DNA from: Tannockella sp964372125
Lineage (GTDB): Bacteria; Bacillota_I; Bacilli_A; Erysipelotrichales; Coprobacillaceae
Length of the DNA: 54,954 nucleotides
Reading direction: 5' to 3'
Assembly: GCA_964372125.1 (NCBI GenBank)
Contig: CAYJPL010000013.1
Coordinates: forward strand, 1 to 54,954
Under the pieces are notes generated by a model. The model was not told the DNA's origin, did not search any database, and worked only from the letters and a program-made list of their open reading frames with translations. Both the position numbers and the translations under genes were made by a program. Shown piece after piece: positions 35,195 through 43,692 of the stretch (position 1 is its first letter; each line of letters opens with the position of its first letter).

Positions 35195-35602
35195 CTATTT
35201 TTTCACGTTTATTTTAGTACCTTCCACATAATAGTTTTGTTCAACCATGTCACTAACGTTTTCATTTAGTACTTTTGTTTGATACATATTTACTTCATCA
35301 CCATATGTAAAATAAATCTTATCTTCATCGTCTAAATATATTAGTCTTATTGCCTCCTAACCTTATAATATATAATAGTTGGTTTCTACGAGTTCGACTT
35401 TAGTAAGTTAGCTTGTTTTGTACAGTAACAGCATATTTATATATTATTTGAGAAAACACCCCCAAGTTACTAAAGTAATTATAATCGAAGTAATATGTTT
35501 CAATTCCGCTTTCACCTAGTTCTTTATAGGTATTTCGTTTGTTCTTACTAAAATAAATTTTTCTGATGAGTCTCCCGACTCATATATTTTTTCATAAATT
35601 TT
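35195..35602 (-). pseudogene. Decayed minus-strand gene encoding a beta-rich, Tyr/Glu-rich protein
   Basis: Open stretches read KIYEKIYESGDSSEKFILV, then after a frameshift GESGIETYYFDYNYFSNLG, then after further stops LIYLDDEDKIYFTYGDEVNMY...GTKINVKK and a stop at 35195. An AGGAGG-like site precedes the last piece but without a start codon. The pieces look like the extracellular part of a membrane protein, possibly the lost partner of the neighbouring ATPase. Family not recognised. Confidence 0.4.
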
Positions 35603-35629
35603 ATATTCTTAACATACAATTAAATTACC

Positions 35630-35770
35630 TTGATGTCTATGGTAATGTTTTGTGATTTCGAAAAAATAATAGAAGTTTGTAATGAAGGTGCAGGTGCATC
35701 TATATTAATCTTTAGTCACATTTTAAAGGAATTAGAAATGATTGTTGACGATACCAATTATTTTATTGTA
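35630..35770 (+). pseudogene. Fragment of an ABC transporter ATPase (H-loop end)
   Basis: The plus strand encodes IIEVCNEGAGASILIFSHILKELEMIVDD, which resembles the region after Walker B in ABC ATPases (ILISSHIL-ELE, with the H-loop His). Nothing of the P-loop or signature remains and the frame then drifts into unrelated sequence. Probably a leftover of a second ABC exporter. Confidence 0.5.
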
Positions 35771-35863
35771 GTTCTAAGTTTTTATATTGCTTATAATAGT
35801 AATTTACTGCATCACTTGCGTATTAATATACTATTATGTACAATAATATTGACATTCATAGTA

Positions 35864-35943
35864 ATTAAATATGATTTTAATATAACGATATAAGAAGTGA
35901 TTTAGCATCATAGGTTTGAAACCATGTGGAAGGTTTATTTTAT
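35864..35943. repeat. Upstream repeat, left copy (similar to 36817-36895)
   Basis: About 80 bases, roughly 85 percent alike in the two places. It includes GATTTAGCATCATAG and TGGAAGGTTT. The left copy precedes the small membrane gene at 36059, the right copy the secreted protein at 37037. A TTGACA box lies just before the left copy (about 35849). Confidence 0.7.
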
Positions 35944-36058
35944 CCGTTTTTATGCTATATCGCTTATTTCCGTGCTACTTACCCAAATAATTATTGTTAC
36001 TTTCTACACTAATATAATAGAATTTTAAATACAAAAAAATAACTAAAGGAGACCAACT

Positions 36059-36343
36059 ATGATTAACTTTCTATTCAAAAAAAGGTTTAATTCTTCAGTA
36101 GCTTCATGCTATGCGGATTTTATCCAAGCTGGTGGATTAATTCTAATGACTTTTGTGTTTGTTATAGGGGACACGAGTATGTTCTATTATTTATTTCTCG
36201 GTTCCTATGTTGCCTTTTCACTCTTTAGTGCATACATACAAAAGAAATATAACTACACTCACCTGCGACAACAAGCATTGACGTTAGGTTTAAGTTTTGG
36301 AATTGTATTAATATTAGATTATATATATATGGTATTCATTTAA
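36059..36343 (+). CDS. Small three-span membrane protein, putative immunity-type, left paralogue
   Basis: A 94-residue protein starting INFLFKKRFNSSVASCY, with three predicted membrane spans (about 23-40, 43-61 and 74-93) and a basic N-terminus. AAAGGAG precedes the ATG. It is a paralogue of the protein at 37654, almost identical in the first 26 residues but only about half identical after that. In this copy no secreted partner gene precedes it. Small polytopic proteins beside secreted peptides are often immunity proteins; that role is inferred. Confidence 0.75.
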   Translation: MINFLFKKRFNSSVASCYADFIQAGGLILMTFVFVIGDTSMFYYLFLGSYVAFSLFSAYIQKKYNYTHLRQQALTLGLSFGIVLILDYIYMVFI

Positions 36344-36416
36344 CACTACGTGATACTAGTTATCGTATATTAACAATTTGATTAAAAATGTATTTATATG
36401 TATTCATTTATAATGA

Positions 36417-36454
36417 GATAAAACAACGTACAATTAGCTTGTTTTATCTTTTTT
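36417..36454 (+). terminator. Terminator after the left small membrane gene
   Basis: GATAAAACAA (36417-36426) pairs perfectly with TTGTTTTATC (36439-36448), followed by six T. It is identical in the right copy. Confidence 0.85.
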
Positions 36455-36565
36455 ATTACTAAATATAATATTTAGTAATAATTGAGTCTTTACATTTTGT
36501 ATAATTAAATGATCCTAACACATAAAAAAGTATGTTGCATGCAACATACTTTGAATTATTTAAAA

Positions 36566-36600
36566 TGGGGCGATTAGTTCCGACTAGCCGAACCCAATCA
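36566..36600 (-). pseudogene. tRNA-His 3'-end remnant
   Basis: In the duplicated left unit, sequence corresponding to the CCA end of tRNA-His is kept (TGGGGCGAtTaG on the plus strand) together with its terminator palindrome GTATGTTGCATGCAACATAC (36531-36550). The T arm is scrambled and the rest of the tRNA is absent. GAACCCA of the T loop is still recognisable. Confidence 0.6.
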
Positions 36601-36658
36601 TAGTTCAGAGATTTAATTTCTTTCATATATAATATAATACAGTTATTCATAAATTGCA

Positions 36659-36710
36659 AATTATTTCGTCAAACTTACTATGACAATTATTTCGTCAAAC
36701 TTACTATGAC
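36659..36710. repeat. Two tandem copies of a 26-base unit
   Basis: The unit from 36659 to 36684 (ending AAACTTACTATGAC) is repeated exactly at 36685-36710. It lies between the tRNA-His remnant and the upstream repeat, in a 690-base gap that otherwise holds only the terminator and promoter-like repeat listed. Confidence 0.9.
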
Positions 36711-36816
36711 GTCCTTAATATTTGTAAGAAGTTATATCTGTCATTGTAAAATAATTATAATATAAGTTGTTTATCAATACACTTAGAGGTATAATAACAT
36801 CGAAAAAAACATATTG

Positions 36817-36895
36817 ATTAAGTATGATTTAATACAACGATATAAAAAATGATTTAGCATCATAGATTTGAAACTATATGGAAGGTTTGTTTTAG
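36817..36895. repeat. Upstream repeat, right copy (similar to 35864-35943)
   Basis: Diverged copy of the left repeat, about 140 bases before the secreted-protein gene. It probably carries shared promoter or operator sequence. Confidence 0.7.
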
Positions 36896-37036
36896 GCTAC
36901 ACAGTCTATTTCCACCATTCTAATTTGAACAGTTTTTTAGTGTTCACACACTATTTACACAATTCATTGTCGACACATCACTTAGAATATATTGGATCTA
37001 TGGATACATTAAAAAAATAAAGAAAGGAGGGATTTT

Positions 37037-37636
37037 ATGAACAATATTCGTAAACTAACTATTGTTCTTCTTATATTTCCATTATTGTTTGTCACAATTA
37101 CACCAATAAATGCAATGAGTAATTTCAATACTATTACAATTGATGGTGTCACATACGAAATAGCAAAAGAGAAACAAGGTAACAATAAAATAGTAACTGT
37201 AACCAGTGATAGCGGTGAAACTATCACATCTATATACTCCCTTGACACAGGGAAACTTATCATTGATGAGGAAGAAATTCCACAACAAACACCTACTATT
37301 TCCAGAGCACATGCACATGAAGGTGGTGGTGGTATGAGTAGCTATGTACTTTCTAGAAAGACTTATGTTATTCCAAGTTGGGCAACAACCTCTGTAAGTG
37401 CATTGATATCCATCGCTACACTTCTTTCACCAACTACAGCTGGAAAGGTAATTAGAGCAATCTCCAATGGCGGACTATCAGGTAAAACAATTTCTATGGT
37501 AGTAACCAAACACAAAAGTATTGGAAAAGTGTCTAGTGGGCGCTATAAGGGGAAATATCAATATTGGACTAACGTTAAATGCTATTACAATAGTAACAAT
37601 TTTCTAAACGAGAATCACAGTTTCTACTATAAGTAA
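37037..37636 (+). CDS. Secreted pre-pro-protein, putative bacteriocin/antimicrobial protein
   Basis: A 199-residue protein with a signal peptide (NNIRKLT, a hydrophobic stretch, PINA; cleavage near residue 26). A propeptide-like beta segment follows (TITIDGVTYEI...VTVTSDSGETITSIYSLDTG), then AHAHEGGGG as a possible linker. The C-terminal domain has a hydrophobic stretch (VSALISIATLLSPTTAGKVI) and a basic, Tyr-rich tail. The layout resembles secreted antimicrobial proteins of Bacillota. AAAGGAGGG precedes the ATG. The small membrane protein gene follows 17 bases later, probably as its immunity partner. Activity is inferred. Confidence 0.7.
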   Translation: MNNIRKLTIVLLIFPLLFVTITPINAMSNFNTITIDGVTYEIAKEKQGNNKIVTVTSDSGETITSIYSLDTGKLIIDEEEIPQQTPTISRAHAHEGGGGMSSYVLSRKTYVIPSWATTSVSALISIATLLSPTTAGKVIRAISNGGLSGKTISMVVTKHKSIGKVSSGRYKGKYQYWTNVKCYYNSNNFLNENHSFYYK

Positions 37637-37653
37637 TAAGGAGGAGAACAAAT

Positions 37654-37935
37654 ATGATTAACTTTCTATTCAAAAAAAGGTTTAATTCTTCAGTAGCTTC
37701 ATGCTATGTGGATTTTATCCAAGCTGGTGGAATACTTCTAACAGTTTTTATGTCTGCTAAAGTGAACATGAGCATGTTCGATTATTTATTTTTCTCTTCC
37801 TATATTGCCTTTTCATTCTTTTGTGCATACATACAAAAGAAAAACAACTACACTCATGTGCGTCAAACACCATTGGCGGTAGGTATAGGTGGTGTATTTA
37901 TATTAGTTATTAGATTATATTCGTCATTCATTTAA
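37654..37935 (+). CDS. Small three-span membrane protein, putative immunity-type, right paralogue
   Basis: A 93-residue paralogue of the protein at 36059, with the same INFLFKKRFNSSVASCY start and YIQKK-NYTH motif before the last span. AAGGAGGAG lies before the ATG, 17 bases after the secreted-protein gene, so the two form an operon with a shared terminator. The membrane-span residues differ strongly from the left copy although the 3' untranslated sequence is almost identical. Immunity to the adjacent secreted protein is the simplest reading but is inference. Confidence 0.75.
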   Translation: MINFLFKKRFNSSVASCYVDFIQAGGILLTVFMSAKVNMSMFDYLFFSSYIAFSFFCAYIQKKNNYTHVRQTPLAVGIGGVFILVIRLYSSFI

Positions 37936-38008
37936 TACTGCGTGACACTAGTTATCGTATATTAACAATTTGATTAAAAATGTATTTATATGTATTCATT
38001 TATAATGA

Positions 38009-38046
38009 GATAAAACAACGTACAATTAGCTTGTTTTATCTTTTTT
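38009..38046 (+). terminator. Terminator of the secreted-protein/membrane-protein operon
   Basis: GATAAAACAA (38009-38018) pairs with TTGTTTTATC (38031-38040), followed by six T. Confidence 0.85.
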
Positions 38047-38114
38047 ATTACTAAATATAACATTTAGTAATAATTGAGTCTTTATATTTTATACAATCAA
38101 GTGATCCTATCACA

Positions 38115-38141
38115 TAAAAAAATATGTTGCATGCAACATAC
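38115..38141 (-). terminator. Terminator of tRNA-His
   Basis: On the minus strand the near-perfect palindrome GTATGTTGC/ATGCAACATAT (38122-38141) is followed by a T run, 17 bases after the tRNA CCA end. Confidence 0.8.
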
Positions 38142-38157
38142 TTTGAATTATTTAAAA

Positions 38158-38234
38158 TGGGGCGACTGATGGGAATCGAACCCACGAATGTCAGAGCCAC
38201 AATCTGATGTGTTAACCACTTCACCACAGCCGCC
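38158..38234 (-). tRNA. tRNA-His (anticodon GTG)
   Basis: The 77-base minus-strand gene shows an acceptor stem with the extra G(-1) opposite C73, as expected for histidine tRNA. It has the D arm (GTGAAGTGGTTAACAC), an anticodon stem-loop with GTG (TCAGATTGTGGCTCTGA), the T arm (GTGGG-TTCGATT-CCCAT) and an encoded CCA. A good promoter and terminator flank it. The 3' end is partly duplicated at 36566. Confidence 0.95.
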
Positions 38235-38254
38235 ATATCTTTACTGCAATAATG

Positions 38255-38283
38255 ATTATATATAAATATATATCATTTGTAAA
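38255..38283 (-). promoter_or_regulatory. tRNA-His promoter
   Basis: TTTACA (38278-38283), a 17-base spacer and TATAAT (38255-38260) read on the minus strand, 20 bases before the tRNA. Confidence 0.75.
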
Positions 38284-38302
38284 GATGTTTTTTGATTTAT
38301 TT

Positions 38303-39679
38303 TTAATTTTCTATTTTATCTTGATTATAACCTATAAAATTTTCAACATTTCTTAATACAAAATAAATTGCGATGAATAAACATATACCTTTTCCAATTG
38401 TAGATATTGAAATACTCCACCAAATACCATCAATTCCAAGCGCAGTTGCACTTAAAATATAGGCAAGAGGTATACGAATTCCGGTTAATACAATATTAAT
38501 AAATGCTGGAATGAATGTCTTTGAAAATGCATTCATTGCGCTACTAGATAATATTTCGATACACATAAACCATTGTGAGAAACCTAAAATCACTAAATAA
38601 CTAGCTCCCATTGCAAGAACTTGAGGTTCACTTAAGAATATTCCAAATATTGGTTTTGCACCAAATATGAGCAATAGAGTTGCAAATACGCCAATACAAC
38701 TTAATATCTTAAATGCTTTATAATATCCTTCTTTTGCTCTTTTAACATTACCAGCTCCGTAGTTTTGGGCTATAAAACTATTTACAGCAATAGCAAATCC
38801 ATCTGTAGTCATCCATGAAATTGATTCGATTTGCGATCCTACACGTTGTACTGCTACCGCTCCATCTCCAAAGCCAGCAACCATCCTTGAAATATACATT
38901 GAGATAACTGGATATAAAATACTTTGAATCGTTGTTGGTAATCCTAATTTAATGATTTTTTGATATATTTCAAATTTTGGTAAATGACTTAGTTTGATAT
39001 GACAAAATAATGTTTTATCTTTACGTGCATTAAATAATAATACAGCTAGTACAATAAACTGTGCTAGCACAGTTGCTATTGCAGCTCCAATTACTCCTAA
39101 TTTTGGAAAACCAAATAGTCCAAATATTAGTATAGGGTCAAATACCATATTAAATACAAGACCTATACCTGTTGCAATAAATGGAGTCTTACTATCACCA
39201 GTAACTGTAGTAAGTGTAGTAATAAGTTTTGCTAGTAATGAAAAGATAACTAGACCACCTGTAATTGCAATATAATCTTTTGCATCTTGAACTACTGTTG
39301 GATCATTTAATTTGAAAAAACTAATTATCGGATCTGTTGCTAGTGTAAATGTTAACCCTAATATTATCGCGATAACAACACATAAGACAATTGAACCATA
39401 AGCATAGTCAGCTGCTTTTTTATAGTTCTTTGCTCCTAGATTTTGACCAACAAAAACTTGCCCACCAATTTGTGCAAGCATATAAACACCCATTGCTAAC
39501 CAAAGTAATAAGCCACCAGTCCCTACTGATGCAACAGGTCCAGCACCTAGCCTACCAATCCAAAATACATCAGTTAAGTTATATGCCATTTGTAAAAAGC
39601 TCATCCCCATTAATGGCAGTGCTAAAGCTGTTAGAGATTTTGTAATATTCCCGTTTAATAAATCTATTTTCTTTTTCAT
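38303..39679 (-). CDS. MATE family efflux transporter
   Basis: A 458-residue cation-coupled exporter with twelve predicted membrane spans in two related halves. The first half shows LPLMGMSFLQMAYNLTDVFWIGRLG and the second LGLPTTIQSILYPVISMYISRMV, both matching the NorM/DinF-type pattern. Substrates (drugs, toxic metabolites) cannot be assigned. It is a single gene between tRNA-His and the SNF2 helicase gene. Confidence 0.93.
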   Translation of the reverse strand: MKKKIDLLNGNITKSLTALALPLMGMSFLQMAYNLTDVFWIGRLGAGPVASVGTGGLLLWLAMGVYMLAQIGGQVFVGQNLGAKNYKKAADYAYGSIVLCVVIAIILGLTFTLATDPIISFFKLNDPTVVQDAKDYIAITGGLVIFSLLAKLITTLTTVTGDSKTPFIATGIGLVFNMVFDPILIFGLFGFPKLGVIGAAIATVLAQFIVLAVLLFNARKDKTLFCHIKLSHLPKFEIYQKIIKLGLPTTIQSILYPVISMYISRMVAGFGDGAVAVQRVGSQIESISWMTTDGFAIAVNSFIAQNYGAGNVKRAKEGYYKAFKILSCIGVFATLLLIFGAKPIFGIFLSEPQVLAMGASYLVILGFSQWFMCIEILSSSAMNAFSKTFIPAFINIVLTGIRIPLAYILSATALGIDGIWWSISISTIGKGICLFIAIYFVLRNVENFIGYNQDKIEN

Positions 39680-39742
39680 GATACTTCCCCATCCTTCAAT
39701 AATTTATACTATACACATTTATAATCACAATAGCAATAAAAT

Positions 39743-39769
39743 GAGGAATAAACATATTGTTTATTCCTC
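39743..39769 (-). terminator. Terminator after the SNF2 helicase gene
   Basis: GAGGAATAAAC (39743-39753) and GTTTATTCCTC (39759-39769) form a perfect 11-pair stem, followed by a T-rich stretch on the minus strand. It contains the SNF2 gene stop. Confidence 0.75.
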
Positions 39770-42700
39770 GCTAGTAAACAACTCTAATAAGTCATTTGTT
39801 GACATCGAAGCAAGACTACCTTCATTGCCTTCTACAAAAGCATCAGCTAAATCCTTTTTTTGTTGCTGTAATTCAGCAATTTTTTGTTCAATACTATCTT
39901 CCATAATTAGTTTGAATACTTGAACTACATTTTTTTGCCCAATTCGATGGACACGGTCTGTTGCCTGATTTTGAACAGACATATTCCACCATGGATCAAA
40001 GTGAATAACCCCTTCTGCAGCAGTAAGGTTTAAACCTGTCCCTCCTGCTTTTAAAGAAATTAAGAATACAGTTGTATCATCATTTTGAAATTCATGGACA
40101 AGTTGTCGTCTTTTTACTTTATCGACACTTCCTGTAAGCACAAAATATTTAATGCCTTTTTCCTTTAGTTCTTCTTCTAACAATCCAAGTACAGTTGTAA
40201 ATGATGAAAATACTAAAATCTTCTTATTGTTTTCTTTATAGTTTTCTATAATATCCAAGCAAGCTTGCATTTTTGATGATTTCTCTTTGAATTCTTCATA
40301 AACAATTCTTGGTTCACAACAAATTTGACGTAGTTTTGTAAGCATTGCTAGAATCTCGATTTTATTTACTTTATCAATATCTAACTGTTGTTGCAATTCA
40401 CTACTCACTTGCGCTAAATTTGCGAAATAGACTTTCTTTTCTTCTTCATTAAACGGTACTGTAATCGTATTTTCGATTTTATCTGGTAATTCTTTTAATA
40501 CCTCTTTTTTAGTACGTCTAAGTACAAATGGAGTGATTAAGTTTTTTAGTTTCACTTGACTTTCATCATCTTTTTCTTTAACGATTGGATATTCATAATT
40601 TTGTTGGAAATAACGATATGAAAATAAATATCCGCTCATCAAGAAATCAAATATTGACCATAATTCAGCCAACGAGTTTTCTATTGGAGTTCCAGTTAAT
40701 GCAAGGCGGTACTTACCATGTAATTGCTTTACACTAATAGCATTCTTTGTTTTTTGATTCTTTATATATTGTGCTTCATCTAAAACAATATAATGAAATT
40801 CAATATTTTTATACATATCTACATCTCTTCGAATATAATCATACGATGTAATAATCACATCGTAATTTTTAGCATTAGAAATTAATTCTTCTCTTTCAAA
40901 TCTTGTACCATGTATAACACAACATTTCATTGCAGGTGCAAATTTATGTATTTCATCTTGCCAGTTCAACAATAACGATGCTGGTGCAACAACGATTGAT
41001 ACACTCATTTTCTTAGATTCTAACATCGCAATGACTTGTAATGTTTTTCCAAGCCCCATATCATCAGCTAAAATACCACCAAATTGATATCCTTGTAGTG
41101 TTTGAAGCCATGCTACCCCTTCTTTTTGGTAATCACGTAAAATATCATCAAAGTGAGCATCAATTGTTGAATCAATCTTTACATTTTTAATATTATTTAA
41201 TAATGATTCAAACTCACTACTTTTTTCAAAATCAATTCCTAAATATTGGCCAACGTCATTATCTAGTGAAAATGCACGGTATTTTGGCAATTCGAAACTA
41301 CCATCATTATTTATTTGATTTAACTCCATATCATAGCTTTCAATCATCTTTGTAACATGATCTAACTCATCAGAGTGTAAGAATACTAGTTGACCATCCT
41401 TTAATTTATGAAATTTACGCTTTCTTTTATATGCATGTAATACATCTAATATTTCATCTTTTGGTATATCTAATGATTCTAAATCAACATGTAATAAGTC
41501 ATTTTTGATACTTATTCCTACACTCATTGATACGGTATGTTTTTGTCCTATTTTTTGTAGTACCTCACTTACATATACTTCAAAATATTGCCCAAGCACT
41601 GGTAATCCTTCATGAATAAATGAATAGGTTGATTCATTATTAGCATCGAAATATATATGTTTATAATCTTCACTTATAACACCTTCATAGCTTTGCATAA
41701 ATACGATTGCTCTTTGAACCAATGGCGATAAAGAAGTATTATTAATATCAAATTCATCAATCTTTGTACCATCTTCTAAATTACATTCAATTGTAAAATG
41801 AATACTACCAAATTCATCACTATCACCGTATAACTTTCGCTCAACTTCATATGTTGATATTTCCAAAAACTCTTTTCCTTCTATAACAACATATTCCTCT
41901 ATATTTTGTAAAACAAAACGATAGAAGTTATTCATATCTTCTTTTGCTATTACCATATCATCATGCTGTATTTCTTTTAAAAGACTTGCAACTTTCCCTG
42001 CATTATCAAATTTCATTTGACATAAAACTTGGTTTTTAAAAGCATATGCAGCTAACTTCCCATAAATAAAATCAATTGCATCGCATTCAACAATATAATG
42101 ATTATCTTCTTTAGTAATGGTTAAAATAGGTTTATAATTCTGTCTTTTTAATCGGAAATCAAAATACTTAGGACGCATGTTATAAAAAGCTTCAAACATG
42201 TCATCAATATTGTTCTCGTTAATTAAAATGAATTTTTCATCAATGTGTCGATAATTTGTCGTAATTTGTGCCTCTTTCATAAAATGAAATATTTCTAATT
42301 CTTGTGAATATAAATTATTAACATCATGCACAAATGTAAGATTCTTACCGTACTTATGTTTTTCATTTTTTTGAAACCTTTGTAAGAAATTAGGAATAGA
42401 CTTTATTACATATGGTGAACTATTTCCAATTTTAAAACGTAAGCCCAAATGATTATCAAACTGTGATAATTGGCAATGAAGGTGTTGCTTACTATATGTT
42501 GCAGTTTCAAACATAGAATCGTAAGATTCCATGGCACTTTCTATGAACTGTTTTGTAACTTCTTTTCTTTCATTAATAAATGCAGATTTTTTTTGCATTT
42601 CTTTTTCTTTATAAAATGCTTCCATTTCCAATTTACGCATTTCCATTTGTTTATGGCGATTTGATTGGAAGTGACACGGAAATGTATCTGGTGAAATATC

Positions 42701-42985
42701 TTGTAGTTTAAATAGTGTAGCACCTACATGTGCACAGCCACTTTTTTCATCACAAAAATGACAGTTACACTCATAATTGATGATATTGTTTCTATCATCA
42801 ACAACAATTGTGCACTGATTTGTATAGTGGGTTCCAACTTTCCCCTTAATAATATATGTTTGATTATCATTATTATATTCTACGCTTACTTCTTCTACTA
42901 AATCACTTTGAAACATATTTCTAGCGATAACAACATTTCTAGTACTTGAAACAACACGATGAATTTCCTTATCTAATATCAACAT
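39761..42985 (-). CDS. SWIM zinc-finger / SNF2-family helicase
   Basis: A 1074-residue DNA translocase. Near residues 73-90 a SWIM finger (CNCHFCDEKSGCAH) is seen, followed by a long bacterial SNF2-associated region. From about residue 615 the SNF2 ATPase follows with GGILADDMGLGKTLQ, VIVLDEAQYIKN (DEAQ box), LTGTPIENS, FLISLKAGGTGLNL and QATDRVHRIGQ. GGAGG precedes the ATG. Such proteins are common in Bacillota; their role is unclear, possibly in removing DNA-bound proteins. Confidence 0.92.
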   Translation of the reverse strand: MLILDKEIHRVVSSTRNVVIARNMFQSDLVEEVSVEYNNDNQTYIIKGKVGTHYTNQCTIVVDDRNNIINYECNCHFCDEKSGCAHVGATLFKLQDISPDTFPCHFQSNRHKQMEMRKLEMEAFYKEKEMQKKSAFINERKEVTKQFIESAMESYDSMFETATYSKQHLHCQLSQFDNHLGLRFKIGNSSPYVIKSIPNFLQRFQKNEKHKYGKNLTFVHDVNNLYSQELEIFHFMKEAQITTNYRHIDEKFILINENNIDDMFEAFYNMRPKYFDFRLKRQNYKPILTITKEDNHYIVECDAIDFIYGKLAAYAFKNQVLCQMKFDNAGKVASLLKEIQHDDMVIAKEDMNNFYRFVLQNIEEYVVIEGKEFLEISTYEVERKLYGDSDEFGSIHFTIECNLEDGTKIDEFDINNTSLSPLVQRAIVFMQSYEGVISEDYKHIYFDANNESTYSFIHEGLPVLGQYFEVYVSEVLQKIGQKHTVSMSVGISIKNDLLHVDLESLDIPKDEILDVLHAYKRKRKFHKLKDGQLVFLHSDELDHVTKMIESYDMELNQINNDGSFELPKYRAFSLDNDVGQYLGIDFEKSSEFESLLNNIKNVKIDSTIDAHFDDILRDYQKEGVAWLQTLQGYQFGGILADDMGLGKTLQVIAMLESKKMSVSIVVAPASLLLNWQDEIHKFAPAMKCCVIHGTRFEREELISNAKNYDVIITSYDYIRRDVDMYKNIEFHYIVLDEAQYIKNQKTKNAISVKQLHGKYRLALTGTPIENSLAELWSIFDFLMSGYLFSYRYFQQNYEYPIVKEKDDESQVKLKNLITPFVLRRTKKEVLKELPDKIENTITVPFNEEEKKVYFANLAQVSSELQQQLDIDKVNKIEILAMLTKLRQICCEPRIVYEEFKEKSSKMQACLDIIENYKENNKKILVFSSFTTVLGLLEEELKEKGIKYFVLTGSVDKVKRRQLVHEFQNDDTTVFLISLKAGGTGLNLTAAEGVIHFDPWWNMSVQNQATDRVHRIGQKNVVQVFKLIMEDSIEQKIAELQQQKKDLADAFVEGNEGSLASMSTNDLLELFTSEE

Positions 42986-43095
42986 TCCCTTACCTCCAAA
43001 ACTGTATTACTACATTTAATTATGTCCAACATGTATAAAATGCATTACTGTATTTTCTATCATATTATTATAGCACACATTTTATTGTTTTATAA

Positions 43096-43118
43096 TAAAA
43101 AGACTCAAAAGAGTCTTT
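43096..43118 (-). terminator. Terminator after the tautomerase gene
   Basis: AAAGACTC-aaaa-GAGTCTTT hairpin, followed by TTTTTATT on the minus strand. Confidence 0.75.
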
Positions 43119-43458
43119 ACTTTAATACACCATTTGTTCCCCAATTTTGATGTTCGCGAAATGAAGTATAAACTTGTTGTGGTTCGATTATTTGTTTTTC
43201 TTGAAAATATAAACTCACCGCTTGTACAAATTTATCTTTTGCATGATTTTCAACCGATTTATATAGATCAACCTCTATAAACATGCATGGATTGTCATTT
43301 CCTTGAAAAAACATTGTTTGCTTATCAATAATTTGAATCATTAATCGTTCTTCTGTTTTTCCGGGTATAATCTCAATTAATTGGCCTAATTTTTGCATTA
43401 TCGACGTACTTATGTCATTTGTAAGCTCAATATTTGTATTAATTCTTATTGCGGGCAT
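43117..43458 (-). CDS. MIF/tautomerase superfamily protein
   Basis: A 113-residue protein starting MPAIRINTN, where removal of Met leaves the N-terminal Pro that acts as catalytic base in tautomerases. The upstream in-frame start is rejected because the AAAGGAG site is positioned for this ATG and the Pro must be at position 2. The MIF-like pattern includes ELTNDISTSIMQKLGQLIEIIPGKTEERLMIQ and a late strand before QVYTSFREHQNWGTNG. Substrate unknown. Single gene. Confidence 0.85.
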   Translation of the reverse strand: MPAIRINTNIELTNDISTSIMQKLGQLIEIIPGKTEERLMIQIIDKQTMFFQGNDNPCMFIEVDLYKSVENHAKDKFVQAVSLYFQEKQIIEPQQVYTSFREHQNWGTNGVLK

Positions 43459-43615
43459 ACACTTTTCTCCTTTCATTTTTTAAAAACTCCAATAAAATCA
43501 CATTTATTTTCGAATTACTTTGATTTATTGTCATTAGTATGATACGATGAAGTAGCAAAAGTTTCAATATGATTTTCAAATATCACACTATTAGTAGTTG
43601 GGAGTTATATGGGCG

Positions 43616-43655
43616 CTTTATGAGAAGTTAATAAAGTGATATTTATTTCATAAAG
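43616..43655 (+). promoter_or_regulatory. Cold-shock gene leader with inverted repeat
   Basis: CTTTATGA (43616-43623) and TCATAAAG (43648-43655) can pair in the leader of the cold-shock gene, which is preceded by about 230 bases without a gene. Csp leaders are often temperature-responsive structures; that this one is, is inference. A TATGAT box (about 43537) is a possible -10. Confidence 0.35.
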
Positions 43656-43692
43656 TGTATCTCTTTTTGCAAATATTTAGGAGGTACCGAAA

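Noticed and set aside
36459..36659. 66-codon minus-strand frame over the tRNA-His remnant
   Set aside because: It overlaps the duplicated terminator and tRNA end, and the equivalent frame in the right copy is the real tRNA-His.
36659..36710. CRISPR-like repeat
   Set aside because: The two copies are directly adjacent with no spacer, there is no third copy and no cas gene.
38051..38236. 61-codon minus-strand frame
   Set aside because: It is the tRNA-His gene and its terminator read as protein.
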